A DNA stretch of 64,000 nt from NCBI RefSeq assembly GCF_011067745.1, contig NZ_JAAMPJ010000009.1:124001-188000 (forward strand), in the 5' to 3' direction. Of this stretch, positions 56,204 to 64,000 are shown piece by piece. The notes beneath the pieces are model-generated. The model did not search any database, was not told where the DNA came from, and saw only the letters and a program-made list of their open reading frames with translations. Each line of letters starts with the position of its first letter. The first letter of the stretch is position 1. The translations under genes were made by a program, and so were the position numbers. The stretch is from Lentzea alba. Its GTDB lineage: Bacteria > Actinomycetota > Actinomycetes > Mycobacteriales > Pseudonocardiaceae.

Positions 56204-57498
56204 CGGGCCTCCTCCGGAACTCGTGACGTCAGGACCACGCTTTCCGGCACGTTGCGCGCCACGGCGGTGACCAGCACCGTCACGGCACCCAGCTCGATCT
56301 CGTCACCGACCTCGGCGGTGCGGCCCAGCTGGTGCAGCACCAGGCCGGAGACGGTGTCGTAGGCGTCATCCAGCGGTAGCGCGACGCCGGTCGTGTCCTC
56401 GACCTCGTCGAGCCGCATGCGTCCGGGCACCTGCCACCTGGTGTCGTCGAGACGTTCGATCGCGTCCTCGATCAGGTCGTCCTCGTCGTGGATCTCGCCG
56501 ACGAGCTCCTCCGCGAGGTCTTCCAGCGAGACGATCCCGGCGAAGCCGCCGAACTCGTCCAGCACGCACGCGAGCTGGCGGCGTTCGGTGCGCAGCCGTT
56601 CCAGCACGGCCGGGAGCGGCAGCGTCGACGGCACCACGAGCGCGGGCGAGGCGATGTCGCCGATCGGCGTGACAGGCCGCTGTTCCGGGGTGAGGGTCAG
56701 GACCTCGGCCAGGCCGACCACGCCCCGGATGTCGTCCAGGTCGTTGCCCACCACGGGAAAGCGCGAGTGGCCGGTGTCCAGCAGCTCCACCACCCGTGCG
56801 GCGGGCTCGTCGAACCGCACCGAGTGCACGTTCACGCGCGGCGTCATCGCCTGCTCGGCCGCCAGCTCGCGGAAGCCGAGACCGCGGTCGAGCAGCTGGG
56901 CCAACTCCGGGTCGAGGTGACCCTGCTCCCCCGCGTCGCCGACGATCTGCTTGAGGTCCTCCGGCGTCGCGCCTTGCGGCAGCTCCTCCACCGGCTCGAT
57001 CCCGATGGCGCGCAACAGCTTGTTCGCCGCCGCGTCGAACAACCGGATCACCGGTCCCGCGATCTTGAGGTAGACCAGCGTCGACGAGCTCAGCCACTTG
57101 GCGAGCGGTTCGGGCTCGGCGATCGCGAGGTTCTTCGGCAGCAGCTCGCCCAGCACCATCTGCACGACGGTCGCGAAGATCAGCGCCACGGCCATCGACA
57201 GCGGCACGCCGACGGACTCGGGCAGTCCGAGCAGGTTCACGAGGCCCGTGCCGAGCAGCGGTTCGGCCACGTAACCGACGAGCAGCGCCGTCACCGTGAT
57301 GCCGAACTGGGCGCCGGACAACATGAACGAGAGCTTCTGCGTCACGCGGTAGGCACGTGCGGCGGCCTTGTCGCCGGCCTCGGCCATCTGCTGCAGCCGA
57401 CCGCGGTCGACCGCCATGTACGCGAACTCCTGGGCCACGAAATAGCCGGTGGCGGCGGTGAGCGCCACGATCGCCAGCAGGCCGGAGAGGATCAACAT
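56200..57498 (-). CDS. CNNM/CBS/CorC-domain membrane protein
   Basis: The 432-residue protein has a CNNM membrane domain (MLILSGLLAIVALTAATGYF, LSGAQFGITVTALLVGYVAE, VLGELLPKNLAIAEPEPLAK), a CBS pair (VNVHSVRFDEPAARVVELLD, DDIRGVVGLAEVLTLT, LACVLDEFGGFAGIVSLEDL) and the C-terminal CorC/HlyC domain (RLDEVEDTTGVALPLDDAYD, TVSGLVLHQLGR). It is a probable magnesium or cobalt efflux or sensing protein in the membrane, first gene of a two-gene CNNM operon with perhaps the Spo0M-like gene behind. Confidence 0.94.
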   Translation of the reverse strand: MLILSGLLAIVALTAATGYFVAQEFAYMAVDRGRLQQMAEAGDKAAARAYRVTQKLSFMLSGAQFGITVTALLVGYVAEPLLGTGLVNLLGLPESVGVPLSMAVALIFATVVQMVLGELLPKNLAIAEPEPLAKWLSSSTLVYLKIAGPVIRLFDAAANKLLRAIGIEPVEELPQGATPEDLKQIVGDAGEQGHLDPELAQLLDRGLGFRELAAEQAMTPRVNVHSVRFDEPAARVVELLDTGHSRFPVVGNDLDDIRGVVGLAEVLTLTPEQRPVTPIGDIASPALVVPSTLPLPAVLERLRTERRQLACVLDEFGGFAGIVSLEDLAEELVGEIHDEDDLIEDAIERLDDTRWQVPGRMRLDEVEDTTGVALPLDDAYDTVSGLVLHQLGRTAEVGDEIELGAVTVLVTAVARNVPESVVLTSRVPEEAR

Positions 57499-57642
57499 GC
57501 CGCACCCGCGTCGAGCAGGACAGCGTTGAGAACGTTCAGCCGGGCTCGCCCCGGCGTACTACTGCAGCCGTCTACGTCGGCTTCTTCAGGCATGACCCAA
57601 CACTAGCACGTGGCACTGTATGGTTATCGGGAGGAGGTGCAC

Positions 57643-58041
57643 GTGAGCGAAGCGTTGCTCAAGATCGGCGAACTGGCCGCGCGAGCGGGCGTCAGCATCC
57701 GCACCGTCGACTACTACACGACGCTCGGCCTGATCAGCCCCGCACAGCGCACCGCCTCGAACTACCGCCTCTACTCCGCCGCCGACGTGGACCGGATCCA
57801 CCTGGTTCAACGTCTGGAAGTCCACGGTGTTCCCCTGGAAGAGATTTCCACGGCGTTGAGCACCCGAGCGTCCGACGTCACAGCGATCCTGGACCGCATC
57901 GACACCGACCTGCAGACGCTGCAGACGGCCGCGGAGGGCGCCGCACCGGAGATGCAGGGGCTGCTCGCGATCATCGCGACGCGGGTGCACTCGTTGATCA
58001 CCATCGCGCTGCAGATCCCGCCGGACACGATGCTGCCGTAG
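57643..58041 (+). CDS. MerR-family transcriptional regulator
   Basis: The 132-residue protein has an N-terminal MerR helix-turn-helix (KIGELAARAGVSIRTVDYYT, TLGLISPAQRTASNYRLYSA, ADVDRIHLVQRLEVHGVPLE) and a helical C-terminus without cysteine metal ligands, so it is not a heavy-metal sensor. GTG 57643 is set by GGGAGGAGG 5 bases upstream. It is divergent from the CNNM operon (144 bases), which it may control. Confidence 0.93.
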   Translation: MSEALLKIGELAARAGVSIRTVDYYTTLGLISPAQRTASNYRLYSAADVDRIHLVQRLEVHGVPLEEISTALSTRASDVTAILDRIDTDLQTLQTAAEGAAPEMQGLLAIIATRVHSLITIALQIPPDTMLP

Positions 58042-58172
58042 CGCGCCCACACCGGTTCGGTTCCCTCGCTCGAAGGGGTGCAGCCGTCGAAGGCGGCCTG
58101 GCCGTACCATTCGCGGTGAGCGCGTTGAGCCTGCAGCGCCGCGAACTCGTTCTCGGCGAAAGGCGACGCGAC

Positions 58173-58958
58173 ATGGACGACCTCAACACGGTGACCGGGC
58201 GCAGACACGCGCACTCCGCCGACGCGGACCGGCAGGACCCGGTGGAGCGCCTGGACGAGGCGACCGCCGCACTCGCGATGCTGCGCGACGGGTTCTCCGC
58301 CGAGGAACCTCTCGACGAAGTGCTGCAGCGACTGGCCGAGACCGCGACCAGAGCGATCCAGGACGCCGACGCCGTCACCATCACGGTCAGCCCCGCGCAA
58401 CCGAGAACCGCCGCCGCCAGCGACAACACCCTCATCGAGGTCGACGAGAAGCAGTACGGCGCCAACCGCGGCCCCTGCCTGGAGGCCGCCCGCACCCTCC
58501 ACGCCGTCCGCGCGGTCGTCGGCGAGAACAAGGACACCTGGCCGGAGTTCGAGACCGCCGCGGACCAACACGGGGTACGCGCCTACCTGTCCGTCCCCAT
58601 CGTGCTCCCGGCCTCGGACCACAACGACGCCACCCACATGGGATCACTCAACATCTACAGCTACACCGCGACCGCCTTCGACCCGTTCGACGAAAGCGTC
58701 ATGCGGCTGTTCACCACCGCCGCCAGCGCCGCGATCACCAACGCCCACCAGTGGCAACGCTCCCGCGAGCACATCAAGCACCTCGAAACCGCGCTGACCT
58801 CACGAGCGGTGATCGAACAAGCCAAGGGCGTTCTCATGGCCGTGCACTCCTGCACGGCCGACGAAGCCTTCACCATGCTCGTCCAGCGCTCCCAGCACGA
58901 GAACGTCAAGCTCCGCGACGTCGCGAAGACCCTGCTCGACAACGCCACCCAGCGTTGA
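58173..58958 (+). CDS. GAF-ANTAR domain protein (RNA-binding antiterminator)
   Basis: The ~261-residue protein has a GAF domain (residues ~45-195: ADAVTITVSPAQPRTAAASD, GANRGPCLEAARTLHAV, VRAYLSVPIVLPASD, GSLNIYSYTATAFDPFDESV) and a C-terminal ANTAR domain (residues ~205-260: LTSRAVIEQAKGVLMAVHSC, ADEAFTMLVQRSQHENVKLR). ANTAR proteins bind paired hexaloop hairpins in nascent RNA and prevent termination; the GAF domain senses an unknown ligand. ATG 58173 follows GAAAGG; the frame is open further upstream. Confidence 0.92.
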   Translation: MDDLNTVTGRRHAHSADADRQDPVERLDEATAALAMLRDGFSAEEPLDEVLQRLAETATRAIQDADAVTITVSPAQPRTAAASDNTLIEVDEKQYGANRGPCLEAARTLHAVRAVVGENKDTWPEFETAADQHGVRAYLSVPIVLPASDHNDATHMGSLNIYSYTATAFDPFDESVMRLFTTAASAAITNAHQWQRSREHIKHLETALTSRAVIEQAKGVLMAVHSCTADEAFTMLVQRSQHENVKLRDVAKTLLDNATQR

Positions 58959-58981
58959 GGCCTTGTCCTCCTCGGGCGCGA

Positions 58982-59407
58982 TCACGACCCGCTGTGTCCT
59001 GCCCCTGGACACGCGGGCACGAACTGCTGGCCGCAGACCAAGGTCGGTTCGATCCGGAGGTAGGCCTTCGGGTCACCGTCCAGCCAACGAGACAGCGCCG
59101 GGTCGTGAGCGAAGCTTTCGTCGCACACGCTGGTCGCCTCGTGGGCCTCGCTGGTGATGGTCACGCTCCACGCCGACAGCGGATCGTCGACCTCGACGGC
59201 GGTCACCGAGCCGATCACGTGCGTGAGGTGCTCGACGGCGCCGAAGTCCAGCGCCAGCACCATCGTCCGGCCGCACAGCACGAACGGCAGCACCCGCACC
59301 GCGGGCAGCGCGGACCTGGTGTAGAGCAGCCGCGCGAGACCGCTCTGCGGCAACAGCGACCACGCGTCGTCATCCTCGATCAGGACGACGCGGCCTTCGA
59401 AAGCCAC
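58982..59407 (-). CDS. Pyridoxamine 5'-phosphate oxidase-like FMN-binding split-barrel protein
   Basis: This ~141-residue protein starts VAFEGRVVLIEDDDAWSLLP and has GLARLLYTRSALPAVRVLPF, VLALDFGAVEHLTHVIGSVT and AWSVTITSEAHEATS, which follow the beta-barrel pattern of PNPOx-like flavin or F420 oxidoreductases (GRLxYTxxxLPxVxPVxF). The GTG at 59407 is the natural start for this fold; the open frame extends upstream as an antisense shadow of the kinase gene region. Such proteins often accompany GAF-ANTAR genes in actinomycetes. Confidence 0.72.
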   Translation of the reverse strand: MAFEGRVVLIEDDDAWSLLPQSGLARLLYTRSALPAVRVLPFVLCGRTMVLALDFGAVEHLTHVIGSVTAVEVDDPLSAWSVTITSEAHEATSVCDESFAHDPALSRWLDGDPKAYLRIEPTLVCGQQFVPACPGAGHSGS

Positions 59408-59496
59408 CGGACACCAGCCTCGTCGTATCGATCCGAATGGCCACCATGCTCCGAAGCCGTGCCGCGGTACAGAGCACAAGGTCCCGCAGCTCGACG

Positions 59497-61527
59497 TCAC
59501 GGTGCGGGCTCGGCTTCGTGGTCCCGCAGCCAGGGGACACGCCAGCTCACGAGCGTCCCGCCGGCCGGATCCGCGGCTGCGGACAGCACACCGCCGAGGT
59601 TCGCGGCACGCCAGGCGAGATCCACCAGCACGCCCTGGCCCGCGACGGTGGCGGACGGGGGTCCGTCGTCGCGCACTTCGACGCTGAGCACGTCGGTCAT
59701 CTCGACGGTCACCACGAGCTCGGTGGCCTGGGCGTGCCGCACCACGTTGCCGACGGTCGCGCGTATCACCGCCTCGGCCTCCGCGGTCAGTTCCGGTTGT
59801 GCCCAGGTGTCCACGCACCCGGACATGCCCACGGTCAGCGTGATGTCGGTGCCCTGCACCAGTTCGTTGGCGGCGTGCAGGAGCCGCTGCCGCAACGTGG
59901 GTTCCGAATGTGTCGGGTGGAGGTCGAACACCGCTTCTCGCAGGCGCCGCACCGTCTCGTCGAGCTGATTGATCGCCGCGTGCATCCGGGCCCGCACGTG
60001 CGCCTGGGGGGTCAACCCGATCATTCCCTGCAGGCTCATCCCCACACCGACGAGCCGGTGGACGACGTCGTGGTAGAGACGCTGCGCGATGCGGGCGCGA
60101 TCGTCCACCACGTCCGACCACCGCCGGGCCTCGTGCGCCTCCGCGACGTCGATCGCGACGGCGGCGTCGTCGGCGAGCGTGATCAGGTCGGCGACCTGAC
60201 GGGTGGTGAACCGGGCGGCCCCGCTGTCGCGCACGGCGAGCAGCACACCCAGAACGCGAGATCCGACTCGGACCGGCACCGCCGCCGCCGGACCGAGCGA
60301 GCAGTCCGGCACCCGCAGATGATCACAGAAGTCGTCCAGCAGCACCGGCACTCCGGTGGACAGAACGTCGGCGACGCAGGAGCTCTCGATCGCGGGCCGC
60401 AACAGCTCCAGCTCCTCCGTTCCCACTCGCGTGCAGGCCCTGAACCGTTGCGTGCTCCACGCGGTGCGCAGGATCAACACGTGCGAGGCGAACAGCTCCC
60501 CCGCCCGCCGAGCGAGCAGGTTCCACGCGTCATCGGCACATCGTGTGGTCATCAGCGTCGTGCCGAACTCCGACACGAAGGCCACACCGGCGCGGTCGAG
60601 ACGGTCGCGCCGGAGGAACAACCCGACCTGGGCCGCACCTCCGAGTGCCCCGAACACCAGGCACAGCAGGAGATCACGCAGGTCGGCCGCGCGAAGTCGA
60701 TGTGCCTGCCGCGTGAGGTCGTCGGCGAGCGCTTGCTGGGCCATCCGCAGTTCGTCGATCACTGTCGTCATGACCGCCCACCACCTGCTCGCGTCCACGG
60801 GACGCTGTAGTCGTGCGCCCGCGTCGGCGAGAGCGACCTGCTCGTAACCGGCGGCCTCGCGCGCGTTCGGCGAGTCCAGCGCGGCACGGAGGCGGGCCCG
60901 CTGATCCTCCGTCGCCATCCGCTCGAAATCCGCGAGCCGATCCTGCTTGATGGCCCGGACCGCGGCGAAGCGCCAGTGCTCCTGCGCCGTGAACTCGCCG
61001 GCCGCGAACACCCCGCCCAGCAATCCCCTTTCCTGGGCGGTGGATTCCTTCAGCAACGCCAGCTTCTCCAGCGCTCGCAAACCCTCGTGCAGCGCGGGAT
61101 CGCCGACCCGGTCCACACCGGTGATCCGCTGACTGAGCAACGCGATCCGATCGGTGTAGTCCTCGAACTCCGCCGTCGGCGGTGCTTGTCCGGCCTCGGC
61201 AGCGTGAAGTATCGCTCTACCGCGTTCCTGTTGCAGCTCGTGGATCTGCCGCTGGACGTTCTGCACGTCGGCCACCGCGCGGATCGCCGTGTCAGCACCC
61301 TGGTAGCCCATCGCCTTCTCGGCCATCGCCACCACGACCACCGCGACCGTGGTGGCGAGCGCCACCACCAGCACAGCTCCCCGGCGCGTCCGGTTCAGGC
61401 GCGGCGGCACCCGGCTACCAGCCCCACGTCGACTCCGTTCTCCGCAGCCCGAGCCAACGGTGGCCCCACCCGCGATCAGCGACAAGGCTGCGAACGAGTG
61501 ATCCGACGCCGACCGCGGTTGAGCCAT
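59497..61527 (-). CDS. NIT-GAF sensor histidine kinase
   Basis: The 676-residue protein has one N-terminal membrane helix (residues ~50-70, VLVVALATTVAVVVVAMAE), a NIT-type extracytoplasmic helical domain (~75-290, with IHELQQERGRAILHAAEAG), a second membrane helix (~295-310), a GAF domain (~325-460) and a HisKA_3/DevS-like catalytic part (ARIAQRLYHDVVHRLVGVGM with the phospho-acceptor His, VIRATVGNVVRHAQATELVV as N box, VEVRDDGP). NIT domains sense nitrate or nitrite; ligand here is unknown. No response regulator gene is adjacent, so it is an orphan kinase. Confidence 0.88.
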   Translation of the reverse strand: MAQPRSASDHSFAALSLIAGGATVGSGCGERSRRGAGSRVPPRLNRTRRGAVLVVALATTVAVVVVAMAEKAMGYQGADTAIRAVADVQNVQRQIHELQQERGRAILHAAEAGQAPPTAEFEDYTDRIALLSQRITGVDRVGDPALHEGLRALEKLALLKESTAQERGLLGGVFAAGEFTAQEHWRFAAVRAIKQDRLADFERMATEDQRARLRAALDSPNAREAAGYEQVALADAGARLQRPVDASRWWAVMTTVIDELRMAQQALADDLTRQAHRLRAADLRDLLLCLVFGALGGAAQVGLFLRRDRLDRAGVAFVSEFGTTLMTTRCADDAWNLLARRAGELFASHVLILRTAWSTQRFRACTRVGTEELELLRPAIESSCVADVLSTGVPVLLDDFCDHLRVPDCSLGPAAAVPVRVGSRVLGVLLAVRDSGAARFTTRQVADLITLADDAAVAIDVAEAHEARRWSDVVDDRARIAQRLYHDVVHRLVGVGMSLQGMIGLTPQAHVRARMHAAINQLDETVRRLREAVFDLHPTHSEPTLRQRLLHAANELVQGTDITLTVGMSGCVDTWAQPELTAEAEAVIRATVGNVVRHAQATELVVTVEMTDVLSVEVRDDGPPSATVAGQGVLVDLAWRAANLGGVLSAAADPAGGTLVSWRVPWLRDHEAEPAP

Positions 61528-61587
61528 CCCAGCGACTCGACCGCCGGGCTTGCCCTTCAGCCGGCTTCGGGTGACGGCACCGCGTCC

Positions 61588-61616
61588 CGAGGGCCCGGCG
61601 CGTGGCCGGGCCCTCG
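61588..61616 (-). terminator. Terminator of the small secreted protein gene
   Basis: A perfect 12-bp GC-rich stem (61588-61599 with 61605-61616) and 5-base loop start 8 bases beyond the minus-strand stop at 61625. Confidence 0.8.
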
Positions 61617-61624
61617 GTGTCTCG

Positions 61625-61903
61625 TCAGATCACGGTGTGAATGTTGGTGATTTTGTGCCGGCATTCGAACCGCTGCGTCGACGAACCGTCGATCACCCAC
61701 TGCCCGCGGTGGATGTCGCGCTGATTGTCGCAATTCGCGTACACGTCCGAGAACACGTAGCGGCCGCCGGTGCTCGTGCAGGTGATGTTGCCGACGGTGT
61801 GCCACATCTTTTTGGTGCAGGTGACCGATGCGGCATTCGCGACGGCCGGGAAGGTGATCGAAGCGGCGAGCACGGCCGCTCCGAGTAGAACCGCTGCCTT
61901 CAT
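61625..61903 (-). CDS. Small secreted Cys-containing protein
   Basis: This 92-residue protein has a signal peptide (MKAAVLLGAAVLAASITFPA, cleaved near ANA-ASV) and a ~68-residue mature part with four cysteines (VTCTKKM, NITCTST, YANCDNQ, RFECRHK), which could form two disulfides. The mature part is basic and rich in Thr/Asn/His. GAGGAG precedes the ATG by 6 bases and a terminator follows. I do not recognise the family; small actinomycete proteins of this kind can be inhibitors, signals or antimicrobials. Confidence 0.8.
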   Translation of the reverse strand: MKAAVLLGAAVLAASITFPAVANAASVTCTKKMWHTVGNITCTSTGGRYVFSDVYANCDNQRDIHRGQWVIDGSSTQRFECRHKITNIHTVI

Positions 61904-62054
61904 GACGACTCCTCGGTTGGAGTGAACAGGACGGCACCGAGGATGCGCACAACCCGATCGGGCGGACCAGCCGTTTGGGGCCTTCAGGTTGTCGGGGAAA
62001 TGTCCCCGACAACTCCTACACTGCGTGATCGATCGGGCACTCAGTGGAGGCGAT

Positions 62055-62852
62055 GTGAACACCAGCGGACCCGCGTCGGTCGCGGAGTTCGGGGCGGCGC
62101 TGCGCGAGTTGCGCGGGCGCAAGACGCAACAGAACATCGCGGACCACGCCCAGCGCAACCACTTCTACCTGCACAGACCTGATCTGTCGGCGATCGAGCG
62201 CGGTCATCGGCTGCCCACCGCGAACGAGCTGCGCGCGATCTTGCAGGCGTGCGACCGGGCGGATCTGGTCGACGAGTTCATCGGCGCGCGGGAACGGCTC
62301 GCGAACCCCGTGCCGGCCAGCAGGACGATCCGGCCGTGGAGGTGGGTCGCGGTGGTGGCGGCGGTCGCTGTGGTCACCGCTGGAGTCTGGTTCGTGGCCT
62401 CGCCCGGGGAAACGACCGCTGTTCACGACCAGCCCGTCGTGATCCGGGCCGGCGATTCCGGGCTGCGACTGACCGTGGTGGAGGATCCCGGCTGGAAAGG
62501 CGCGCACACCGTGTTGAGGGAATCACCGTCACGGGAACTCGGAATGTGGCGAATCGCCGATCCGCACAAGTCCGATCCGAACTTCTTCCAGGTGCGCGCG
62601 GTGGGGCGGCCGCGGGCGTGTCTGGAAGCGTTCCAGCAAAGCATCGCCGAACAGTCGTACGTCGTCCAATGGGAATGCAACGGCGGCGAAAACCAGTTCT
62701 GGCGATTCGAACAGGATTCGGGGGCGCTGCGGATCGTCAACATGCGCAGCCGGTTGTGCGTGGGGGCGCCGGGACCGGAGCTCCACGACGGCGTGCGGAT
62801 GGTCCAGCGTGACTGCGACGACGCCCCGGGGTGGCTGACCGTGCCGGAGTAG
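62055..62852 (+). CDS. HTH-transmembrane-ricin-like (beta-trefoil) protein
   Basis: The 265-residue protein has a helix-turn-helix of XRE type at residues ~8-75 (FGAALRELRGRKTQQNIAD, DLSAIERGHRLPTANELRAI), one membrane helix at ~98-116 (WVAVVAAVAVVTAGVWFVA) and an extracytoplasmic region with a ricin-type beta-trefoil repeat (VVQWECNGGENQFWRF, RLCVGAPGPELHDGVRMVQR). It combines a DNA-binding domain and a carbohydrate-binding fold across the membrane. GTG 62055 has GGAGG upstream. A membrane-bound regulator that senses wall or exogenous glycans is the obvious idea, but unproven. Confidence 0.78.
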   Translation: MNTSGPASVAEFGAALRELRGRKTQQNIADHAQRNHFYLHRPDLSAIERGHRLPTANELRAILQACDRADLVDEFIGARERLANPVPASRTIRPWRWVAVVAAVAVVTAGVWFVASPGETTAVHDQPVVIRAGDSGLRLTVVEDPGWKGAHTVLRESPSRELGMWRIADPHKSDPNFFQVRAVGRPRACLEAFQQSIAEQSYVVQWECNGGENQFWRFEQDSGALRIVNMRSRLCVGAPGPELHDGVRMVQRDCDDAPGWLTVPE

Positions 62853-62895
62853 CCTGGCGTGGTTGACGAAGGCAGAGCATCGGGGGGTGTTCGTC

Positions 62896-63588
62896 ATGGG
62901 AATCGGGCAGTTTCTGCGAGGACTGGTCAGCCGACGTCCGAGAACGCTGATGCCCGCGACTGCCGGAACGCGCAAATGCGACTGCTGCAACGTCGCTTTG
63001 CCCGCCGGGCCGGCGTATCAGCTCACCACCAGCGAGGTCGTGCGTTCCGAGGCCTACTGGGTGTCCGCGTTCACCTCGTTCAAGCGCATCAACGACGGCA
63101 TTCAGCTGAGCGAACAGCAAGAACTCCAGTGGTTCTCGGACTTCGTGCATTCCATGGCCGGTCAGTCCACGGCGTGGGGAATCTGCGAGGACTGCAGCGA
63201 GCTTTTCGTCGTGGACCGTCACGAGGCACGTGCCCACGCGCGTGACGGAACCTCGCCCGACGGGTGCGGGCCTGTCGACACCCGCGGGTGCGTGCATTGG
63301 GCGGCGCAGGCCTGGGAACAGGTCTTCGGTCGCTGGCCCGCGTCGGTGACCCAATGGGCCGTCGTCGACTCCTGCGACCAGTGCCGCAAGAAGATGTACG
63401 TGAACGAGTCGTACCTCGTGGTGCCGAAGGCGAAGATGGCGCACTATCGCGAAACCGGTCTGGTGGACCACGATCCGGTGCGTCCGCTGCGCCTGCAGGA
63501 CGAGCAGCCGGGCTGGCGTTTCTGCGTGTCGTGCATGGCGCGGTTGTTCGCCCGGATCGACCGGCACGAGGTGCGCGGAGGGGCATGA
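62896..63588 (+). CDS. Cys-pair protein of unknown function
   Basis: The ~230-residue protein has several CxxC-type pairs: KCDCCNVALPAG, GICEDCSELFVVD, SCDQCRKKMYV and FCVSCMARLFARI, which may form two zinc ribbons or a four-cysteine knuckle. His and Trp are also frequent. No signal peptide is convincing, although the first 20 residues are hydrophobic/basic. The start is given at ATG 62896; a TTG at 62863 is an alternative. Its stop overlaps the start of the next gene (ATGA), so the two are probably functionally linked. Confidence 0.65.
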   Translation: MGIGQFLRGLVSRRPRTLMPATAGTRKCDCCNVALPAGPAYQLTTSEVVRSEAYWVSAFTSFKRINDGIQLSEQQELQWFSDFVHSMAGQSTAWGICEDCSELFVVDRHEARAHARDGTSPDGCGPVDTRGCVHWAAQAWEQVFGRWPASVTQWAVVDSCDQCRKKMYVNESYLVVPKAKMAHYRETGLVDHDPVRPLRLQDEQPGWRFCVSCMARLFARIDRHEVRGGA

Positions 63589-64000
63589 ACGACCGGGGCC
63601 GCGCAGTGGCGGTGGATCACGCGCTGGACGTGGCCGCGGCGTTGTTCGAGCACTACCAGGCGACGGGTGACCTCGGTGCCCTGAACGCCGCGATCACCGG
63701 GTTGCGGGTGGTGGCGGAGCAGGTCCCTCCCGGTGCCGCTGAGCGGGCGGGGGTGCTCAACCACCTCCAGGTCGTCCTGGGCGCGGCGTACCAGCGGACC
63801 GGCGAGCCGCGGTTGCTGGTCGAAGCGGTGGACCTGGCACGCGAGGTGGTGGCCGTGCTCCCGGCGGGCCATCCTCGCCGGCCGGTGATCCTGTCCAACC
63901 TGGGCTCGCAGTTGATGGCGCTGTTCGACCTGGACGGGACCCCGGCCGTGCTCGACGAGGCGGTGGCGGTCAACCGGGAAGCGCTGGCCGAAACGCCGGC
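63585..64000 (+). CDS. TPR-repeat protein (CHAT-type N-terminus), 3' truncated
   Basis: An ATG overlapping the upstream stop opens a frame that runs to the window end (138 codons seen). The sequence has helical repeats such as DLGALNAAITGLRVVAEQVP, LLVEAVDLAREVVAVLPAGH and ILSNLGSQLMALFDLDG, which is the NLGxxLxxLFExxGxxxxLDEA pattern of the TPR regions that precede CHAT protease domains in actinomycetes. Whether a CHAT domain follows cannot be seen. Confidence 0.75.
   Translation, partial: MNDRGRAVAVDHALDVAAALFEHYQATGDLGALNAAITGLRVVAEQVPPGAAERAGVLNHLQVVLGAAYQRTGEPRLLVEAVDLAREVVAVLPAGHPRRPVILSNLGSQLMALFDLDGTPAVLDEAVAVNREALAETP

Overview
The window is GC-rich actinobacterial DNA. Many GTG/TTG starts, start/stop codons that overlap by four bases (ATGA or GTGA), and an accessory gene set of LuxR-type ATPase regulators, DUF574 methyltransferase, RsbA-like MEDS/HATPase protein, ANTAR protein and Spo0M-like proteins fit a filamentous actinomycete. 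A member of the Pseudonocardiales (Lentzea/Saccharothrix/Actinosynnema type) is my best guess; this is inference, as no rRNA or other taxonomic marker is present.

The left end (about 1-10842) is the most interesting part. It is the right-hand portion of a biosynthetic gene cluster that matches, gene by gene, the tetrahydroisoquinoline (saframycin/safracin-type) antibiotic logic: the terminal thioester-reductase domain of an NRPS (cut by the window edge), a Tat-exported bicovalent-flavin oxidoreductase (SfmCy2-like), a winged-helix regulator, a P450, an SfmD-like tyrosine hydroxylase carrying the H-x38-H-x3-C heme motif, a membrane-anchored M28 peptidase (SfmE-like), an MbtH-like protein (SfmF-like), and two methyltransferases (SfmM2-like C-methyl and SfmM3-like O-methyl). 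Together the hydroxylase and the two methyltransferases would make 3-hydroxy-5-methyl-O-methyltyrosine. The NRPS reductase would release or cyclise the scaffold, and the peptidase and exported oxidoreductase would mature an acyl-peptide prodrug outside the cell. The NRPSs and resistance genes must lie to the left.

10882-17619 holds a NarL-type two-component pair, a multispan membrane protein, a decayed fusion of an esterase start and a lysyl-phosphatidylglycerol synthase end, a Spo0M-like protein, a P-loop protein and a TPR fragment. 17636-19926 is a YtrA-type GntR/ABC transporter operon with a visible operator. 19988-26173 is a plant-polymer island: a CBM2-GH5 cellulase under a perfect CebR palindrome, a LuxR-type ATPase regulator, a secreted expansin and a secreted sugar dehydrogenase. 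26547-38252 contains rarA, an AraC regulator with an MFS transporter, a second LuxR-type ATPase, a secreted beta-propeller, an XRE/SRPBCC divergent pair, an unknown helical protein and an ECF sigma factor with its likely membrane partner.

38305-43995 has an HxlR/quinone-reductase redox module, a subtilisin, a DD-peptidase remnant and an unusual two-HTH regulator divergent from a DUF418 protein. 44171-51797 is a complete, tightly overlapped potassium-uptake operon (a 27-codon membrane ORF, kdpF, A, B, C, D, E). 51966-58958 carries stress/signalling genes (RsbA-like, DUF574, a second Spo0M paralogue, paired CNNM/CBS membrane proteins, MerR, GAF-ANTAR) and a 161-bp inverted-repeat element. The right end has a NIT-GAF histidine kinase, a small secreted protein, an HTH-TM-ricin-fold protein, a Cys-rich unknown and the start of a TPR protein. 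I saw no tRNA, rRNA, CRISPR array or transposase gene.
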